From an uncultured Verrucomicrobiota bacterium (GTDB lineage: Bacteria > Verrucomicrobiota > Verrucomicrobiia > Limisphaerales > UBA1412): a DNA stretch of 64,000 nt. The notes under the pieces were generated by a model. The model was not told the origin of the DNA and did no database searches. It saw nothing but the letters and a program-made list of their open reading frames with translations. Of the stretch, positions 53,318 through 61,454 are shown piece after piece (positions within the stretch are counted from its first letter, which is position 1; every line of letters begins with the position of its first letter). Position numbers and translations under genes: made by a program. The stretch lies in assembly GCA_944389455.1 (NCBI GenBank), contig CALXMK010000006.1, positions 62,001 through 126,000 on the forward strand, read 5' to 3'.

Positions 53318-54117
53318 TGAGTATATCCGACCGTAAATACCCTGCTATCAGCATTAATGTCAATCGGCTTTCAAAGTCTTTTGATGGGATCCCAATTTTG
53401 AGAAATATCTCATTTAATGTCCAACCTGGAGAAATTTTTGTTTTAATGGGTCCTAGCGGATCCGGAAAAACCGTTCTTTTAAGACACTTAATTGGGTTGC
53501 TGACACCGGATCAAGGAGAAATTTCTATCGATGGCCAACATCCAGGAACTCCAGATTTCTTTGACCACATTCCAATGGCAATGGTTTTTCAAAACGGAGG
53601 TCTTCTTAATTCCCTCTCTGTTGAAGAAAATGTTGGCCTTTATCTCAAAGAACATCGGTTAAAACCTCCCGCACAAATCAAATCTATCGTTGGAAAAGAA
53701 TTAACTAAATTAAATCTTACCGAAGAAGACGCGCGTAAATATCCGTACGAACTTTCCGGAGGAATGAAAAAAAGGGTTGCCATCGCAAGAGCTATAGTAA
53801 TGGAACCTAAAGTCGTTCTTTATGATGAACCAACCTCTGAGTTAGATCCAGTTGTCGCTAAGACTGTTGTTGATGAAATTCGCCGCATTCATCAGGAAGA
53901 AGGACAAACCACTGTAATTGTAACCCATGATCGAGAATTAGCATTTGAAATAGCAGATCATATTGCCATTTTGATTGATGGGACCTTACTTAAAATGGGA
54001 ACCACTATGGAAATTAAAGAAATTCTTTCTCAAGCTATTCCTAAAGAGAATAAAAATCTAACAAAAGTAAAAAATTTTTTAACAATTAATTATAAAAGCA
54101 TTTATAAAGGAGAATAA
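53317..54117 (+). CDS. mlaF: MlaF-type ABC transporter ATPase
   Basis: 266 residues. Walker A LMGPSGSGKTVLLRHLIG, Q-loop MVFQNGGLLNSLSVEENV, signature YELSGGMKKRVAIARAI, Walker B VVLYDEPTSELDPVVA, H-loop IVTHDRELAF. The S-G-G-M-x-K-R signature and F-Q-x-G-x-L-L-N-S-L are characteristic of MlaF, the ATPase of the MCE lipid transporter. Cytosolic, bound to MlaE. Starts in the mlaE stop (TGATG) and is followed after 2 bp by mlaD with a strong AAAGGAG site. Confidence 0.95.
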   Translation: MSISDRKYPAISINVNRLSKSFDGIPILRNISFNVQPGEIFVLMGPSGSGKTVLLRHLIGLLTPDQGEISIDGQHPGTPDFFDHIPMAMVFQNGGLLNSLSVEENVGLYLKEHRLKPPAQIKSIVGKELTKLNLTEEDARKYPYELSGGMKKRVAIARAIVMEPKVVLYDEPTSELDPVVAKTVVDEIRRIHQEEGQTTVIVTHDRELAFEIADHIAILIDGTLLKMGTTMEIKEILSQAIPKENKNLTKVKNFLTINYKSIYKGE

Positions 54118-54119
54118 CA

Positions 54120-55100
54120 ATGAATATGAATAAATTAGAAGTTCGCTTAGGTGTTTTTTTCCTCCTTATTTTATTGGTAGGAGTAATGATGATGGAACTC
54201 ATTGGTGCACTAGCACCTCTTAAATCTGGACTAAATATTCAAACTCAGTTTAAAAATGTTCTTGATCTGAAAAAAGGAGATCCTGTTCGCATAGCAGGTG
54301 TGCAAGTTGGAAGTGTCCGAGATATAAAACTAAAGGATAAGTCGGTTCTGGTGACAATGAAAATTAAACATAACACCGGAATTACAACTGATAGTACCGC
54401 AACTATTAAATTTCTCGGCATGATGGGACAAAACTACATTAATATTGATTTTGCGGAAACAGGAATGCCTATTTATGATGGAGCAATGCTTCTAAGTCAG
54501 GAACAGCCCGATTTAAGTATGCTCATGACTAAACTAGACAATGTGGTCAGCGGAATTGATGAACTAACACGGAATTTCAGCTCTGATTCAATAAGTTCCA
54601 TGATGATGCCTATAACCGATTTTATTAAAGAAAACAAAGACTCCCTCTCCTCAATTGGCCCAATTCTGGTAAATGTAAGAAATATTACTTCTGCCATTGC
54701 CAATGGCGAAGGCAGCATAGGTAAGATGATTCAAGAACCATCACTTTACACATCCGCGATGGGATCACTTACTAATCTGGAGGTTACTCTTCAAAATGCT
54801 CAGTCTATTGCCTCTCAAGCTAAATGGATTCTAAATGATGTGCAGCAAGGTCGTGGTTCTATTGGAAAAATCCTCACTGAGGATTCTGTTTATGTTGAAA
54901 TGAGAGACTCTCTCGCTAATTTAAGGGAAATCCTTCAAAAGGTTAATTCCGGCCGTGGTACAGCTGGAAAAATTGTTAACGATGCCGCACTTTACCAAAA
55001 TGCTAAACTTACAATGCAAAAATTAGATATGGCTGCCGAAGGTTTAGAAGATCAAGGTCCTATTTCTGTAATTGGTTTAGCCGTTGGCTCTCTCTTTTAA
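54120..55100 (+). CDS. mlaD: MCE-domain substrate-binding protein (MlaD)
   Basis: 326 residues. N-terminal membrane helix (VRLGVFFLLILLVGVMMMEL), then the MCE domain (about residues 35-120: TQFKNVLDLKKGDPVRIAGV, VGSVRDIKLKDKSVLVTMKI, GMMGQNYINIDFAETG). A long C-terminal region of coiled-coil helices contains repeated G-x-G-(S/T)-(I/A)-G-K-I/M motifs (GEGSIGKMI, GRGSIGKIL, GRGTAGKIV). Such extended tails form periplasmic needles or tubes in PqiB/YebT-like MCE proteins. No MlaB/MlaC/MlaA gene follows, so outer components may be elsewhere or replaced by the repeat protein upstream. Confidence 0.92.
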   Translation: MNMNKLEVRLGVFFLLILLVGVMMMELIGALAPLKSGLNIQTQFKNVLDLKKGDPVRIAGVQVGSVRDIKLKDKSVLVTMKIKHNTGITTDSTATIKFLGMMGQNYINIDFAETGMPIYDGAMLLSQEQPDLSMLMTKLDNVVSGIDELTRNFSSDSISSMMMPITDFIKENKDSLSSIGPILVNVRNITSAIANGEGSIGKMIQEPSLYTSAMGSLTNLEVTLQNAQSIASQAKWILNDVQQGRGSIGKILTEDSVYVEMRDSLANLREILQKVNSGRGTAGKIVNDAALYQNAKLTMQKLDMAAEGLEDQGPISVIGLAVGSLF

Positions 55101-55120
55101 TCGTATTGAAAAGCCGAAAT

Positions 55121-55840
55121 ATGAATCTATTTATTTTTGAAACTCAGGATGCGCTGGCTGAGGCTGCGGCAACTCTGTGGACAAAAAAAATTTGGGATAA
55201 AACTGATATGCGTATATGCCTTGCGGCGGGCAATACACCTATTCCTATTTATCAGAAGATGATAGATTATTATCATCAAGGTCAGGTCTGTATGAGAGAT
55301 ATTGAAGCTTTTCAACTTAATGAATTCGGTTCTTTGCAATCTTTTCATTCTGGATTTACACAGAATCTAATTCGAGAATGTTTGCTCAACTGGGTTGATT
55401 TTCCTGCAGGGCACTTCCAATGTATAAATCTTGAAGCAAAAGACCTAGATCTAGAGATAGCACGTTATGACTCCCTATTTGATCAGCCAATGGATTTGAC
55501 CATTTTAGGAGTAGGAACAAATGGACAAATAGGGATGAATGAACCTGGCTCTCTGTCTGATTCTCCTACAAGAAAGATAAATCTTACACAACCCTCAATC
55601 CAAGCTGCTCGCTATTATCTAAAAGATCAAAATCTTCCTACTTGGGGAATCACTTTAGGAATGAATCGAATCCTTCAATCTAAAGAAATATGGCTTCTTG
55701 CAACAGGTAAATACAAAGCGGGCGTTCTTAAACGAATAGTCTCTGAACCACCATCAGCCGTGACTCCTGCTTCTTGGCTATGCAACCATCCTAACTTTTC
55801 AATTTTCGCAGATCGTGAAGCTTCCGCTCAACTATTTTGA
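55121..55840 (+). CDS. NagB-like protein lacking catalytic residues (probable pseudoenzyme)
   Basis: 239 residues from ATG 55121; a TTG at 55106 would add five. The fold and several motifs are those of glucosamine-6-phosphate deaminase: ICLAAGNTPIPIYQKMI (phosphate loop), QLNEFGSLQ, LTILGVGTNGQIGMNEPGS, WGITLGMNRIL, and WLLATGKYKAGVLKRIV. Compared with the true NagB in this window (NLDEYVG; GLDGHIGFNEP) the base Asp is Asn, the second Asp is Asn and the catalytic His is Gln; only the Glu remains. It also does not fit 6-phosphogluconolactonase. A sugar-phosphate-binding sensor or a changed activity is possible. Follows mlaD by 20 bp and precedes rnhC by 16 bp. Confidence 0.8.
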   Translation: MNLFIFETQDALAEAAATLWTKKIWDKTDMRICLAAGNTPIPIYQKMIDYYHQGQVCMRDIEAFQLNEFGSLQSFHSGFTQNLIRECLLNWVDFPAGHFQCINLEAKDLDLEIARYDSLFDQPMDLTILGVGTNGQIGMNEPGSLSDSPTRKINLTQPSIQAARYYLKDQNLPTWGITLGMNRILQSKEIWLLATGKYKAGVLKRIVSEPPSAVTPASWLCNHPNFSIFADREASAQLF

Positions 55841-55856
55841 TTTCATCGCCTAATTT

Positions 55857-56822
55857 GTGAAAGAACATAAAAACCTTTTTACCTGCACTCTTTCCAAAGA
55901 GCAAATTCAGAAGTTCCTGTTTCTATTGAAAGATTCGGGATCTGTTGTCACAGAGCTGATCCCATACGCACTCTATGCGCTTCGCATGGAAAACACCTCT
56001 GTCACACTTTATACATCTGGAAAACTTGTTATCCAGGGGAAAGGTACCTCTGAATTTGTCGAGACTTTCCTCATTCCTTATATAATTGGAGAAAGCAGCG
56101 GAGAAAGTTTTCTTATAAAGCCAGATTACTCTCCACATATTGGAATCGATGAAAGCGGTAAAGGAGATTTTTTTGGACCTCTTTGTATTGCTGGAGTTTA
56201 TGTAAACAGAGAAATTATCAAACACTGGGAAAAATCCGGAATCCAAGATAGCAAAAATATCAAAAGCGACAAAAAAATTACTGAACTGGCTCATCTTATT
56301 TGCACCACCCCTGGAGTTGTTCAAAATATTGTGACAATTGGGAATGAAGCCTATAATAGGCTTCACGAGAAAATGAAATCCGTTAATAAAATTCTTGCAT
56401 GGGGACACGCTAGAATTATTGAGAATCTCCTGACTCACTCTTATCAAATGAATCCTCTGCCTGAAAAAGCAATTTCTGATCAATTTTCAAATACGAAATC
56501 TACTATTGAAAAAGCACTGATGTCTCTTGGTAAAAATCTATTGCTAGAACAGATGCATAAAGCGGAAGCTGACATAGCAGTAGCGGCTGCTTCCATCCTA
56601 GCTCGTAATGAATTTGTAAAAAGACTTACTCAAATGTGCACTCAATATGGCATTACCTTCCCCAGAGGAGCAACTTCAGTAATAGATACCGGCAAAAAAT
56701 TCGTCAATCGATATGGCAAAGAATTCCTCCCTAAAGTTGCTAAAATGCACTTTAGAACTTCTTTTACCGTACTTGGATTACCAACTCCACCTAAAACAAC
56801 CTGGTCAACAAATTCAAAGTGA
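55857..56822 (+). CDS. rnhC: ribonuclease HIII
   Basis: 321 residues, GTG start. The N-terminal ~80 residues (FTCTLSKEQIQKFLFLLK, VTLYTSGKLVIQGKGTSEFV) form the TBP-like substrate-binding domain (DUF3378) specific to RNase HIII. The catalytic domain starts at HIGIDESGKGDFFGPLCIAG (D-E-S-G-K-G-D, with Glu after Asp as in HIII), then QDSKNIKSDKKI, and HKAEADIAVAAASILAR with the third and fourth acidic positions. Removes RNA-DNA hybrids. The stop overlaps the NYN-domain gene by 4 bp. Confidence 0.95.
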   Translation: MKEHKNLFTCTLSKEQIQKFLFLLKDSGSVVTELIPYALYALRMENTSVTLYTSGKLVIQGKGTSEFVETFLIPYIIGESSGESFLIKPDYSPHIGIDESGKGDFFGPLCIAGVYVNREIIKHWEKSGIQDSKNIKSDKKITELAHLICTTPGVVQNIVTIGNEAYNRLHEKMKSVNKILAWGHARIIENLLTHSYQMNPLPEKAISDQFSNTKSTIEKALMSLGKNLLLEQMHKAEADIAVAAASILARNEFVKRLTQMCTQYGITFPRGATSVIDTGKKFVNRYGKEFLPKVAKMHFRTSFTVLGLPTPPKTTWSTNSK

Positions 56823-57298
56823 TTGTCCGCATTCTTATAGATGGCTATAACCTGCTCTATGCCTGGAAACATGTAGCGGCAGATAAAGAACGTTACTCTG
56901 AAGCGGCTAGAGATAGACTCATTGAAATTCTTCGAAAATATGCCGATACTTCATTAGCTCCGATTACCCTAATCTTTGACGGACATTCGCAGGAGTGTTT
57001 ACGTAAACAACAGACACATCTCGATCCAAATTTTGAAATAATTTATACTTCGTCCAATCAATCCGCAGATCAGCTCATTGAAAGAGCTGCATTTCTCTAT
57101 TCTAAATATGGACAGGTGCTTGCGGTAACTAATGACATAGCCATCCGTAATACTGTTATTGCCTGCGGTGGAACTATTTGTTCCTGTGATAATTTCCTGC
57201 TTATACTTCAAAATTCTTTTCAAGAAATATCTCTACGGGTTAAATATCACAATCACCAAACAAATAATCAATTCAATCGGCGGATAAAACGTCACTGA
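56819..57298 (+). CDS. NYN-domain ribonuclease-like protein (YacP/Rae1 family)
   Basis: 159 residues, GTG start overlapping rnhC (GTGA). PIN-like NYN fold: ILIDGYNLLYAWK with the first acidic residue, ITLIFDGHSQE (second), NQSADQLIERAA, LAVTNDIAIRNTV (T-N-D, third) and GGTICSCDNFLLIL. Matches the YacP/DUF901 group, of which Bacillus Rae1 is a ribosome-associated mRNA endonuclease. Pairing with RNase HIII suggests an RNA-processing unit. Last gene before a ~450-bp non-coding stretch and the foreign island. Confidence 0.88.
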   Translation: MIVRILIDGYNLLYAWKHVAADKERYSEAARDRLIEILRKYADTSLAPITLIFDGHSQECLRKQQTHLDPNFEIIYTSSNQSADQLIERAAFLYSKYGQVLAVTNDIAIRNTVIACGGTICSCDNFLLILQNSFQEISLRVKYHNHQTNNQFNRRIKRH

Positions 57299-57750
57299 CT
57301 TACTTTATTCATTAATTTTGCAAAAAGAATATACCTCTGCGAAGTTAGAAGAATTACCCCATGCTCATCCCCAGCAAGGATTTCAAAGATCTTGTCTATT
57401 AGGATGAGCTAATTGCGATAGACACTCAACGGGGTGGAATTTACGGAACTGTTGCCGATATAAATGCCTAGCAACAGGCTTTGATAAAATGGGCAATAGC
57501 AGGACTTTATTTAATAGTCTAGTCTATTTAGATACTTACAACTCTTATTTTTAATTATATATTCTTCTGTAAATAAATTTCAATAATTTTATCCAATGAG
57601 AACATAACGGTAGAAATATTAAATTTATAAGGCTGAATTATAAGATTTAAACGATTACCACTATGTTCTTAATTTTTAAAAAAATAAATTTAGACCTTAT
57701 AGCGAACTCACATTAAATATCTCCTGAGTTTTCATGCTTCACTTTTTTCT
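57299..57750. other. gene-poor junction between host operon and the imported island
   Basis: No intact gene seen. From 57361 a plus-strand frame of about 50 codons reads LIPSKDFKDLVY, then DELIAIDTQRGGIYG and related residues, but is broken by TAG at 57400 and 57469; it could be a decayed coding remnant. The right part (57530-57750) is very AT-rich. Composition changes sharply near 57760. Confidence 0.4.
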
Positions 57751-58250
57751 CTATTTCGGGATATAAATCAAAAGCTTGCACAGGCGTTGATAGTTGCGGT
57801 CTATCTTAAGATTGTCGAAGTATGGAGTACTGACACGCAATTTCTGCATCGGCGCCATAAGTCCCGCCATGTCCTTGCCGTAATGGCCGGACACAGTTCG
57901 ACCTCGTCTACATATCCAGTCAGGCGGTCGCCATTGAAACGAAGCCTGATGTTGTACCACTGGAGCCGCCACCTTTGCCGAGGCGAGAGTGTACTCGCCG
58001 CTTATCTCGACATCTTTTCTCGCAAGTATTAAAGCTTGTTGCTCCGGGGCGTCTATATGCTCTTTCTGATCGAATTTCCCTCGCGTAATTACTATAGCGA
58101 GCGTTGTCCTGATCATCAAGTATCAGGTAATACCCCTTGGTTCATACGCCGCGGTCAGAGCTCACGTCGCACAGGCAGCCCATGATGGCACCTTTGTCGT
58201 GAGGATTGAGATAAACGTCGGCATTCACCTCGTAATCAGTCCAGCTGGAG
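57751..58250 (-). pseudogene. C-terminal GH59 remnant, frameshifted and interrupted
   Basis: Continuing the GH59 frame beyond its stop in shifted frames restores a coherent lectin-like C-terminal domain. After a one-base shift near 58262-58275, residues ILGNSSWTDYEVNADVYLNP follow, and then HDKGAIMGCLCDVSSDRGV. A TGA (58142-58144) stands where Trp is expected, then TKGYYLILDDQDNARYSNYA. Another shift near 58080 leads to FDQKEHIDAPEQQALILARK, and further shifts give IRLRFNGDRLTGYVDEVEL and STPYFDNLKI. At least three frameshifts plus one nonsense change mean the domain is no longer made. GC-richer than the host genes. Confidence 0.75.
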
Positions 58251-59873
58251 TTACCGAGTATCGTATAGTGGATGCCATTCTGGAGCCCAGCTTAGCGTAT
58301 GCTCGCCCACGGTCTGACGGATGCACTGTCCGTCGTGGCCGGGACGTTCTACAAGTTCGAAACATCCGATAATGTCAGCCGTGTAGTGAGGCAGATAGCC
58401 CCACTTCGAGGCTTGACCGTAGCTGTCAAAATCATCGGCATAAGGTATCGGGAAGGGCTTTGAGTCGGGTATTACGGAGAACGAGCCTTTCTGTTGTCCA
58501 GTGGTTGTTGAGAACGAATACACAGCATCGGGCTTAAGCGTTATATTGTATGCGTCATCTTTCAGGGGGATGTCTTCCAAACGGACAAACTGCTGCTTAG
58601 CATCGCTGTACCATACGCACAGGCTTCCATCCTTCAGTCCACCATCCGGTATTACCCTTACCGTCTGTGTCTTCCTTGCTTCTTTGGTCTCAACGATTAT
58701 GCTATAATCGCCCGTCTGCGGATTTCTCAGGGTCACCATAGAGCCTCCTCCCTTGAGAACCATGCAACCGTCATCCACATAGTGCCAACCTATTTGTGTG
58801 AACTGGCCGTAATGGGCATAGCCCCAAAGGGCCTCGCGTACCTCATAGTGACCGCTCCACGGTTCGCGTGCGAGTACCGTGGTGGGGTCGCAGCTGTACG
58901 GTTCGAGCGGATATACGCCGGCTATGTCGTACCAGTTGATTATCCTGGTGGCACCGCTCACTATGTAGTTGTCATTGAATGCCTTGACGATGCTTATAAG
59001 ACAGTCAAAGCCTTTTTTGTATATATGCTCCTCGGTATTCCATATCGGTTTGCCCATTGCTTCCGCCATGGCCCGCTGTTCTTTGGTCATGTGTATTTCA
59101 CTGAACGTGTGGGCACTGACGGCGTAAAGGGCGTCGCGCAGCTCATTGTCGGCCTGCATGTCCTTAAGGAAGTCCATCTTGGATTTTCCCCAGTTGTCAA
59201 AGCCGTGTAGCTTGACGTTTTTAAAGCCGCGGTTGTCCATTGTTCGGCGGAGCACCTTGGCAAAGTCGTAGTTACAGCCCCTCTCATTGTGGCAGCCTAT
59301 AGCGTCGAGCTCAATGCCGTAGATGCAACGAAGGCCGTAGAGCCAAGCCACATAATAGTCGGCCATGTCCTGCGACCAGTAATGCTTCACCCATGCCGGC
59401 GCGCTCCAGGCAGTAGCGTCAAGCGACAGCAGAGGATTGCGCTTCTTGGCCTCGCGCAGCACCCACCACATGTAACCACGGCTGTAATTATCATCGCCTT
59501 TGTAATGGCTATGCGCCGGCATGGAGCCTTGCGTTGAATTGCCGTCGCCGGGGATCTCTACAAGCAGCACGCTGACGGAACCGCCGAACATGGGTTTGTA
59601 CACCAAATCCATTATCTGCGAGCGTTGTGGCTCGGGATAGTCTTTCAGCAAGACTGACGTAGCTCCACCACCATTGACTAACCCTATTCCGTCAAAACGC
59701 TTGCCGGAAGAGTCTGCGCTAAGTCTGACTGTCTGGGCTTTGATCGCAGCTTCAATGACCGACTCGCCGATATTGCCGCCGTTGATCTCCGTTCCAGTAA
59801 CCCTTTCCTGGGCAAAGAGATTGGCGTTAATACAGAGCGAAATCAATAGAATAAAAAGCTTTTTCATTGGCAT
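58251..59873 (-). CDS. GH59 galactocerebrosidase-like glycosidase, truncated (horizontally acquired)
   Basis: 540 residues open, but missing the C-terminal lectin-like domain through a frameshift. Signal peptide KKLFILLISLCINANLFAQ is of the Bacteroidetes type. The TIM barrel has FDGIGLVNGGGATSVLLKDY, FGGSVSVLLVEIPGDGNSTQ, ATAWSAPAWVKHYWSQDM, the acid/base Glu in IGCHNERGCNYDF, and the nucleophile Glu in KPIWNTEEHIYKKG, then IVSGATRIINWYDIAGVYPL. A beta domain ends near DDFDSYGQ. GH59 enzymes release galactose from galactosides. The catalytic barrel is complete; whether the truncated product folds is unknown. Base composition and codon use differ clearly from the neighbours. Confidence 0.82.
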   Translation of the reverse strand: MPMKKLFILLISLCINANLFAQERVTGTEINGGNIGESVIEAAIKAQTVRLSADSSGKRFDGIGLVNGGGATSVLLKDYPEPQRSQIMDLVYKPMFGGSVSVLLVEIPGDGNSTQGSMPAHSHYKGDDNYSRGYMWWVLREAKKRNPLLSLDATAWSAPAWVKHYWSQDMADYYVAWLYGLRCIYGIELDAIGCHNERGCNYDFAKVLRRTMDNRGFKNVKLHGFDNWGKSKMDFLKDMQADNELRDALYAVSAHTFSEIHMTKEQRAMAEAMGKPIWNTEEHIYKKGFDCLISIVKAFNDNYIVSGATRIINWYDIAGVYPLEPYSCDPTTVLAREPWSGHYEVREALWGYAHYGQFTQIGWHYVDDGCMVLKGGGSMVTLRNPQTGDYSIIVETKEARKTQTVRVIPDGGLKDGSLCVWYSDAKQQFVRLEDIPLKDDAYNITLKPDAVYSFSTTTGQQKGSFSVIPDSKPFPIPYADDFDSYGQASKWGYLPHYTADIIGCFELVERPGHDGQCIRQTVGEHTLSWAPEWHPLYDTR

Positions 59874-60480
59874 TGATAAATTAGTTAGGTTTTATTCATT
59901 TTGCATAATTATGTACTGTAAAATTATAGTAAGGAGAGCAAATGATGCAAGCTTTTACCATGACTTAATATTCCCTTTTTAGGTAACCGTGAGGCTAGTT
60001 GTTACATTTGGGAACACGCCAGTCATGACTCTTCCAAACTTGAGGCAAGACGTTCACAGTAATGCGGTCCGGGAAAGGCGAAAAACTGCACAAATTAAAT
60101 AAAACGTCAGCATAATGACGCATAAAAACACATACCAGCATGTAATGCTGGCCGTCACCACCGGTGACGTAACGATATTGCAAAGCACGGACTAACTAAC
60201 TGTGCAACAATCCCATCGACAACATCGCGCAAAATAGCATAAGCTTCATCTTGTTTTCATGCCAAGTGGCTTCTATTGCTATGACGGCTACCTCGTATGT
60301 CTGGGCACAACTACCTATCAGAACTTCAAGAAGATGGCGGAGACCACCTGTGGGTGAAGGCTTACAACAGAATGTACTACTGCATATGGCAACTCGTTGC
60401 TGCCGCGATGGGAGTCAAGATCAGAACTGACAGTCGAATTGCACACCATTCCTGCAATAATATACGCCTCTTGGTTGGAT
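59874..60480 (-). other. decayed GC-richer remnants between GH59 and the integrase fragment
   Basis: A minus-strand frame at 59995-60183 reads as the C-terminal end of some protein (YRYVTGGDGQHYMLVCVFMR up to WKSHDWRVPKCNN) with no recognisable start or family. On the plus strand 60260-60480, short fragments such as GFYCYDGYLVCLGTTTYQNF are soon broken by stops in every frame. The stretch looks like the worn inner part of the same imported island; I cannot name the original genes. Confidence 0.4.
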
Positions 60481-60670
60481 ATGCGATGATTTCCCCGCTT
60501 TTACACTCTTACCTTTGACACGGTTTCCCTTTGCGTCCCGAAATTCCTTTGCGATTCTCCGGTTACAACGCTGTTCCATTAATTATAACCCATTCCATGA
60601 TAGCTACAATTCCGGTCTTTTCCTTGTTATCGTTCACATAAAACAGCATGCGAAATGTACTTCTTGCCAT
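60481..60670 (-). pseudogene. N-terminal fragment of a Bacteroidales-type tyrosine recombinase
   Basis: From an ATG at 60668-60670 the minus strand reads MARSTFRMLFYVNDNKEKTG, IVAIMEWVIINGTAL, then a stop. After a frame change it continues RIAKEFRDAKGNRVKGKSVK. This is the Arm-type DNA-binding N-terminus of integrases common in Bacteroides/Prevotella conjugative elements (typical wording there: MARSTFK-LFYVNGSKEKNG and WDAKGNR-KGKS). The catalytic domain is absent. It marks the integrative origin of the neighbouring GH59 gene. Confidence 0.72.
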
Positions 60671-60920
60671 ACTCGTTCTTTTTTCTACTTCAATTCGCTG
60701 TAAAACGGTTTTCAGTTGTATTCCCAACTTCTGTGATTTTCCCTAACTGCTTAAATCTCAATTCCTATTGCATTAATCTGCTAGTTTTGTCGATTATTCC
60801 AGCGATATTTATAATATTTTGCCCCATACCCCCATATTTGTCCTACCCCTTCTTTTAAAATGCCCTAGATGTGTGAGATATTCATGCATCTTTAAGAGTA
60901 ATAAAAAACAGGTATCTGAT

Positions 60921-61403
60921 ATGAATAGAGGGCGAAAGAGAAAAACAAATAAAGAGCTGCTCTGCGAAGCAGAAAAAATTTATGATATTATTGTGCAATA
61001 CAGAAATATCACAGAAAGACAGCTGGCTTTTATCTTTGGTAAAACCGTTACAACGGTACAGGGAATAATCCCCGTTGTTAAATTGCTTTATCATGATGTC
61101 ATTGCACGAAATAATCCACGGCAATATTGCATCAAAAGCTCTTATGGAGAAATCCCTGATAAGATTCTGGGAATCAAAGCGCTTCAACATTTCAAGTATA
61201 AACAAAAAATTTTAAATCTTCTCAAGAATACTTCTGGTCTAAGCTGCCGCGAAATAACGGAGTATCTTTCTGTTGGAACACAGGAAAAAATACGAGCTCT
61301 GCTCTATGAACTGCGGAAAGAGAAAAAAATTTATTTAAAAAAAGTAAGATCAAATAAATGGATCTATTTGCACATGGATAACTATGTGGAAGAAGATGAA
61401 TGA
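60921..61403 (+). CDS. winged-helix-like DNA-binding protein, unknown
   Basis: 160 residues from ATG 60921; the frame is open upstream but that part reads through non-coding-like sequence. The N-terminus is basic (NRGRKRKTNKELLCEAEKIY). Two helical segments look like winged helix-turn-helix units: TERQLAFIFGKTVTTVQGII (residues about 35-55) and SCREITEYLSVGTQEKIRAL followed by YELRKEKKIYLKKVRSNKW (wing-like strands). The tail is acidic (NYVEEDE). Probably a transcription or phage/plasmid-type regulator. Base composition is host-like. Situated between the Bacteroidales island and tRNA-Arg, so it may belong to either mobile segment. Confidence 0.6.
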   Translation: MNRGRKRKTNKELLCEAEKIYDIIVQYRNITERQLAFIFGKTVTTVQGIIPVVKLLYHDVIARNNPRQYCIKSSYGEIPDKILGIKALQHFKYKQKILNLLKNTSGLSCREITEYLSVGTQEKIRALLYELRKEKKIYLKKVRSNKWIYLHMDNYVEEDE

Positions 61404-61454
61404 TAAATTCTCCTAGGCTGCCAGAATATATCGTGACTCATTCTCTCATAGAAA

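Larger units (their letters stand above)
57751..60850. mobile_element. decaying Bacteroidales-derived genomic island
   Basis: Defined by raised G+C, a GH59 gene with a Bacteroidetes-type signal peptide, and a broken N-terminus of a Bacteroidales-type tyrosine recombinase, all on the minus strand. The left edge is near 57760, where composition changes; the right edge is less certain, just before the winged-helix-like gene. No terminal repeats were found. Inference: one integrative element or a fragment of it entered this lineage and is being lost. Confidence 0.55.

Noticed and set aside
56642-56872. Antisense frame across the rnhC/NYN junction
   Set aside because: Opposite two well-supported overlapping genes; no own features.
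57361-57510. Coding-like frame with two in-frame TAG codons, tempting as amber recoding
   Set aside because: Short, no start context or homology recognised, and neighbouring genes use ordinary stops; a decayed fragment is simpler.
58782-59210. 142-codon plus-strand frame opposite GH59
   Set aside because: Antisense to a catalytic barrel with clear GH59 motifs; long open antisense frames are expected in GC-richer genes.
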